Assembly: GCA_030591745.1 (NCBI GenBank)
Contig: JAUVAM010000020.1
Span: forward strand, 1 to 14,352
From: Deltaproteobacteria bacterium
GTDB lineage: Bacteria > Myxococcota > B64-G9
DNA: 14,352 bases
Reading direction: 5' to 3'
How positions within the stretch are numbered: the stretch's first letter is position 1; the number at the start of each line of letters is the position of its first letter. The notes beneath the pieces were generated by a model, which made no database searches, had not been told where the DNA came from, and worked only from the letters and a program-made list of their open reading frames with translations. Shown here in pieces: positions 12,997-14,352 of the stretch. Both the position numbers and the translations under genes were made by a program.

Positions 12997-13768
12997 TCAA
13001 GCGTCGTTTGAACAAGCGGACGGCCGGCCACAAGGGCAGGGTCGCCGCCACCAACAACCAGATGACATTCATCAGCAGGTTGAGATCGAGTCGGCCGGCG
13101 AACAAGGCCTGAGCGGCCGAGGCGGCATGGGTCAGTGGGTTCAGCCAGGCCATGGACTGCACCCAGGTCGGTAGTTTGAGCAAGGGGAAGAAAATGCCCG
13201 AGAGAAGCAGCAAGGGGGTCAGGACCAGGGTGAAGTAGTAGCCAAAGAGAACATGACTCGGGCTCAAGGCGCTCACCAAGAGCGCCAGCCCGCCGAACAA
13301 CACACCACATAAGGCGCAGAGCAAGGGCACGGCCAGGACAGCAAGGGAGTCCGTCAGGCCCAGGACGGCCACCACCACCAGCACGATGCAGCCGACCACA
13401 AGGCCTTTGATTGCGGCAAAGAGAATCTCGGCCAGCACCAACTCGCTCACGTCGACGGGGGCGGCCAAGATTCCCTCAAAGAGGCCCTGGGGTTTGAGTC
13501 GCGTGTACGCTCCATGGCTGCCTTCGACCGATGCGGCGAGCATACAAGCCGCGACCACCAAGCCAGGGGCCAGGAAACGCATGTAACTCATGCCGTCAAC
13601 AACGACCAGTACTTCGCCCAGACCGTAGCCGAGCGCGACCAGGTACAGCATGGGCCAGGCCAGGTCGATGGCTGTGCTGGCCCAGAAGAAGCGGCGCCAG
13701 ACCCGCAGGTTGCGTCGGAGTACGGCCAAGACGCCGCCCAGGCGACTCAATGTTTGAGCGTCGTTCAT
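12989..13768 (-). CDS. ABC-2 type transporter permease, NodJ/DrrB-like
   Basis: A 259-residue inner-membrane permease with six hydrophobic segments at about 30-50, 62-80, 108-136, 142-166, 172-195 and 230-250. The ABC2_membrane pattern is clear: WPMLYLVALGYGLG after the first amphipathic stretch, SYMRFLAPGL, then LFEGILAAPVDVSELVLAE, and the late LSGIFFPLLKLPTWVQ loop before the last helix. This is the NodJ-like branch that works with a separate NodI-like ATPase to export lipids, polysaccharides or drugs; the cargo cannot be read from sequence. Its ATG overlaps the ATPase stop as ATGA, so the pair is coupled and probably stoichiometric. Confidence 0.9.
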   Translation of the reverse strand: MNDAQTLSRLGGVLAVLRRNLRVWRRFFWASTAIDLAWPMLYLVALGYGLGEVLVVVDGMSYMRFLAPGLVVAACMLAASVEGSHGAYTRLKPQGLFEGILAAPVDVSELVLAEILFAAIKGLVVGCIVLVVVAVLGLTDSLAVLAVPLLCALCGVLFGGLALLVSALSPSHVLFGYYFTLVLTPLLLLSGIFFPLLKLPTWVQSMAWLNPLTHAASAAQALFAGRLDLNLLMNVIWLLVAATLPLWPAVRLFKRRLIR

Positions 13769-14352
13769 GCCGAGGGCATCCCTTCGGGCAGCAAGCGACC
13801 GCTGTTCAAGATGGCCAGGCGATCACATAGTTGCTTGGACTCGTCTGTTGAGTGGGTGCACAAGAGCATCGTGGTGCCGGCTTTTTTTAGTTGGCGCAGG
13901 CGTTGCCAGATGTGCTGGCGGGCCTGGGGGTCCAGGCCGACGGTGGGTTCGTCCAGGATGAGCAAGTCGGGGCTGTTGATGAGGGCGCGGGCGATGAGCA
14001 GTCGTTTTCGCAGGGCGGCCGACAGGTGCTCGATGGGTTCTTGTGCTCGATCCTCCAGGGCCACAAAGCGCAAGAGTTCCCCGGCGCGCGTTCTTGCCTG
14101 GCTGCGCGGCATGCCGAAATATCCGCCATAGAACACAAGGTTGTCCAATACGCTCAGATCCGGGTCCAGGTTGTCGTGTTGAGGCACCAGGCCCAGTCGA
14201 GCACGGATGCGTCGACAATGGCTTCGGGTGTCCATGCCCAGCACTTTTAGCTGACCGGCGTCGATGGGCGAGATGCAGCAGATTAGGCCGACCATGGTGG
14301 ATTTGCCGGCGCCGCTGGGTCCCAGGAGGCCGAAGCACTCGCCGGAGTGAAG
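13765..14352 (-). CDS. ABC transporter ATP-binding protein, NodI-like (N-terminus outside window)
   Basis: The last 195 residues of an ABC ATPase; the frame is open to the window edge and lacks only the first few dozen residues. Walker A is GPSGAGKST at 14296-14322, just inside the window. The Q-loop is VPQHDNLDPDLSVLDNL. The signature reads HLSAALRKRLLIARAL, followed by Walker B LLILDEP and the H-loop LLCTHS. The arrangement VPQ.DNL.P...V.(E/D)NL, YFGM and LIARALINSPDLLILDEP is that of NodI-type exporters. The signature is unusual: both glycines of LSGG are alanines (codons GCC-GCC). A truncated ORF could be drawn from an ATG at 14295, but it would lose Walker A and is not the gene. Expressed with the permease downstream through an ATGA overlap. 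Confidence 0.9.
   Translation of the reverse strand, partial: LHSGECFGLLGPSGAGKSTMVGLICCISPIDAGQLKVLGMDTRSHCRRIRARLGLVPQHDNLDPDLSVLDNLVFYGGYFGMPRSQARTRAGELLRFVALEDRAQEPIEHLSAALRKRLLIARALINSPDLLILDEPTVGLDPQARQHIWQRLRQLKKAGTTMLLCTHSTDESKQLCDRLAILNSGRLLPEGMPSA

Noticed and set aside
14293..14295. ATG at 14295 as start of the ABC ATPase
   Set aside because: The open frame continues upstream to the window edge and contains Walker A, so the true start is outside.

Overview
This is a moderately GC-rich, gene-dense bacterial chromosome segment with a Gram-negative layout: an outer-membrane-type HEAT lipoprotein, a periplasmic DsbA-fold protein, an Amidase_3 cell-wall hydrolase and an LpxH-like phosphoesterase. 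The C-terminal domain of one membrane protein resembles what I recall as the MXAN_5187 C-terminal domain. Together with secreted HEAT proteins, Pro/Glu/Lys-rich linkers and a TPR-plus-double cyclic-nucleotide-binding protein, this points to a Myxococcota or other 'deltaproteobacterial' lineage. That placement is an inference from protein style. There is no rRNA, tRNA, CRISPR array, insertion sequence or obvious prophage gene.

Layout. 1-66: the tail of a lysine-rich, histone-H1-like ORF, then a non-coding stretch with nested pairing and a strong intrinsic terminator (184-216). 283-1158 (+): secreted DsbA-fold oxidoreductase. 1164-4252 (-): a two-gene unit, first a cupredoxin-fold protein with a long KPEP linker, then a two-TM sensor-like protein, with a good promoter at 4294-4322. 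4383-5264 (+): a UbiA-family prenyltransferase most like decaprenyl-phosphate phosphoribosyltransferase. 5203-6611 (-): trmB and an LpxH-like phosphoesterase, joined by a GTGA stop/start overlap. 6725-8053 (+): TPR plus two cNMP-binding domains. 8060-9604 (-) and 9769-10824 (+): two divergently transcribed exported HEAT-repeat proteins. 10894-11226 (-): a small basic protein built from an exact 51-residue tandem duplication. 11330-12996 (+): N-acetylmuramoyl-L-alanine amidase and RdgB, overlapping by ATGA. 12989-14352 (-): a NodIJ-like ABC exporter whose ATPase runs off the window and has an altered signature motif.

How the genes fit together. Most units look like separate housekeeping or envelope functions: oxidative folding, lipid-linked sugar or lipid A chemistry, peptidoglycan splitting, nucleotide-pool cleaning, tRNA modification and export. 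Coding strand flips at nearly every transcription unit. Tail-to-tail neighbours sit within a few bases of each other or overlap, mostly without a visible terminator. The less familiar parts are the cupredoxin-like/sensor-like operon, the two facing HEAT proteins, the duplicated small protein and the LSAA-type ABC ATPase. I see no single cluster that I would call a complete new system.
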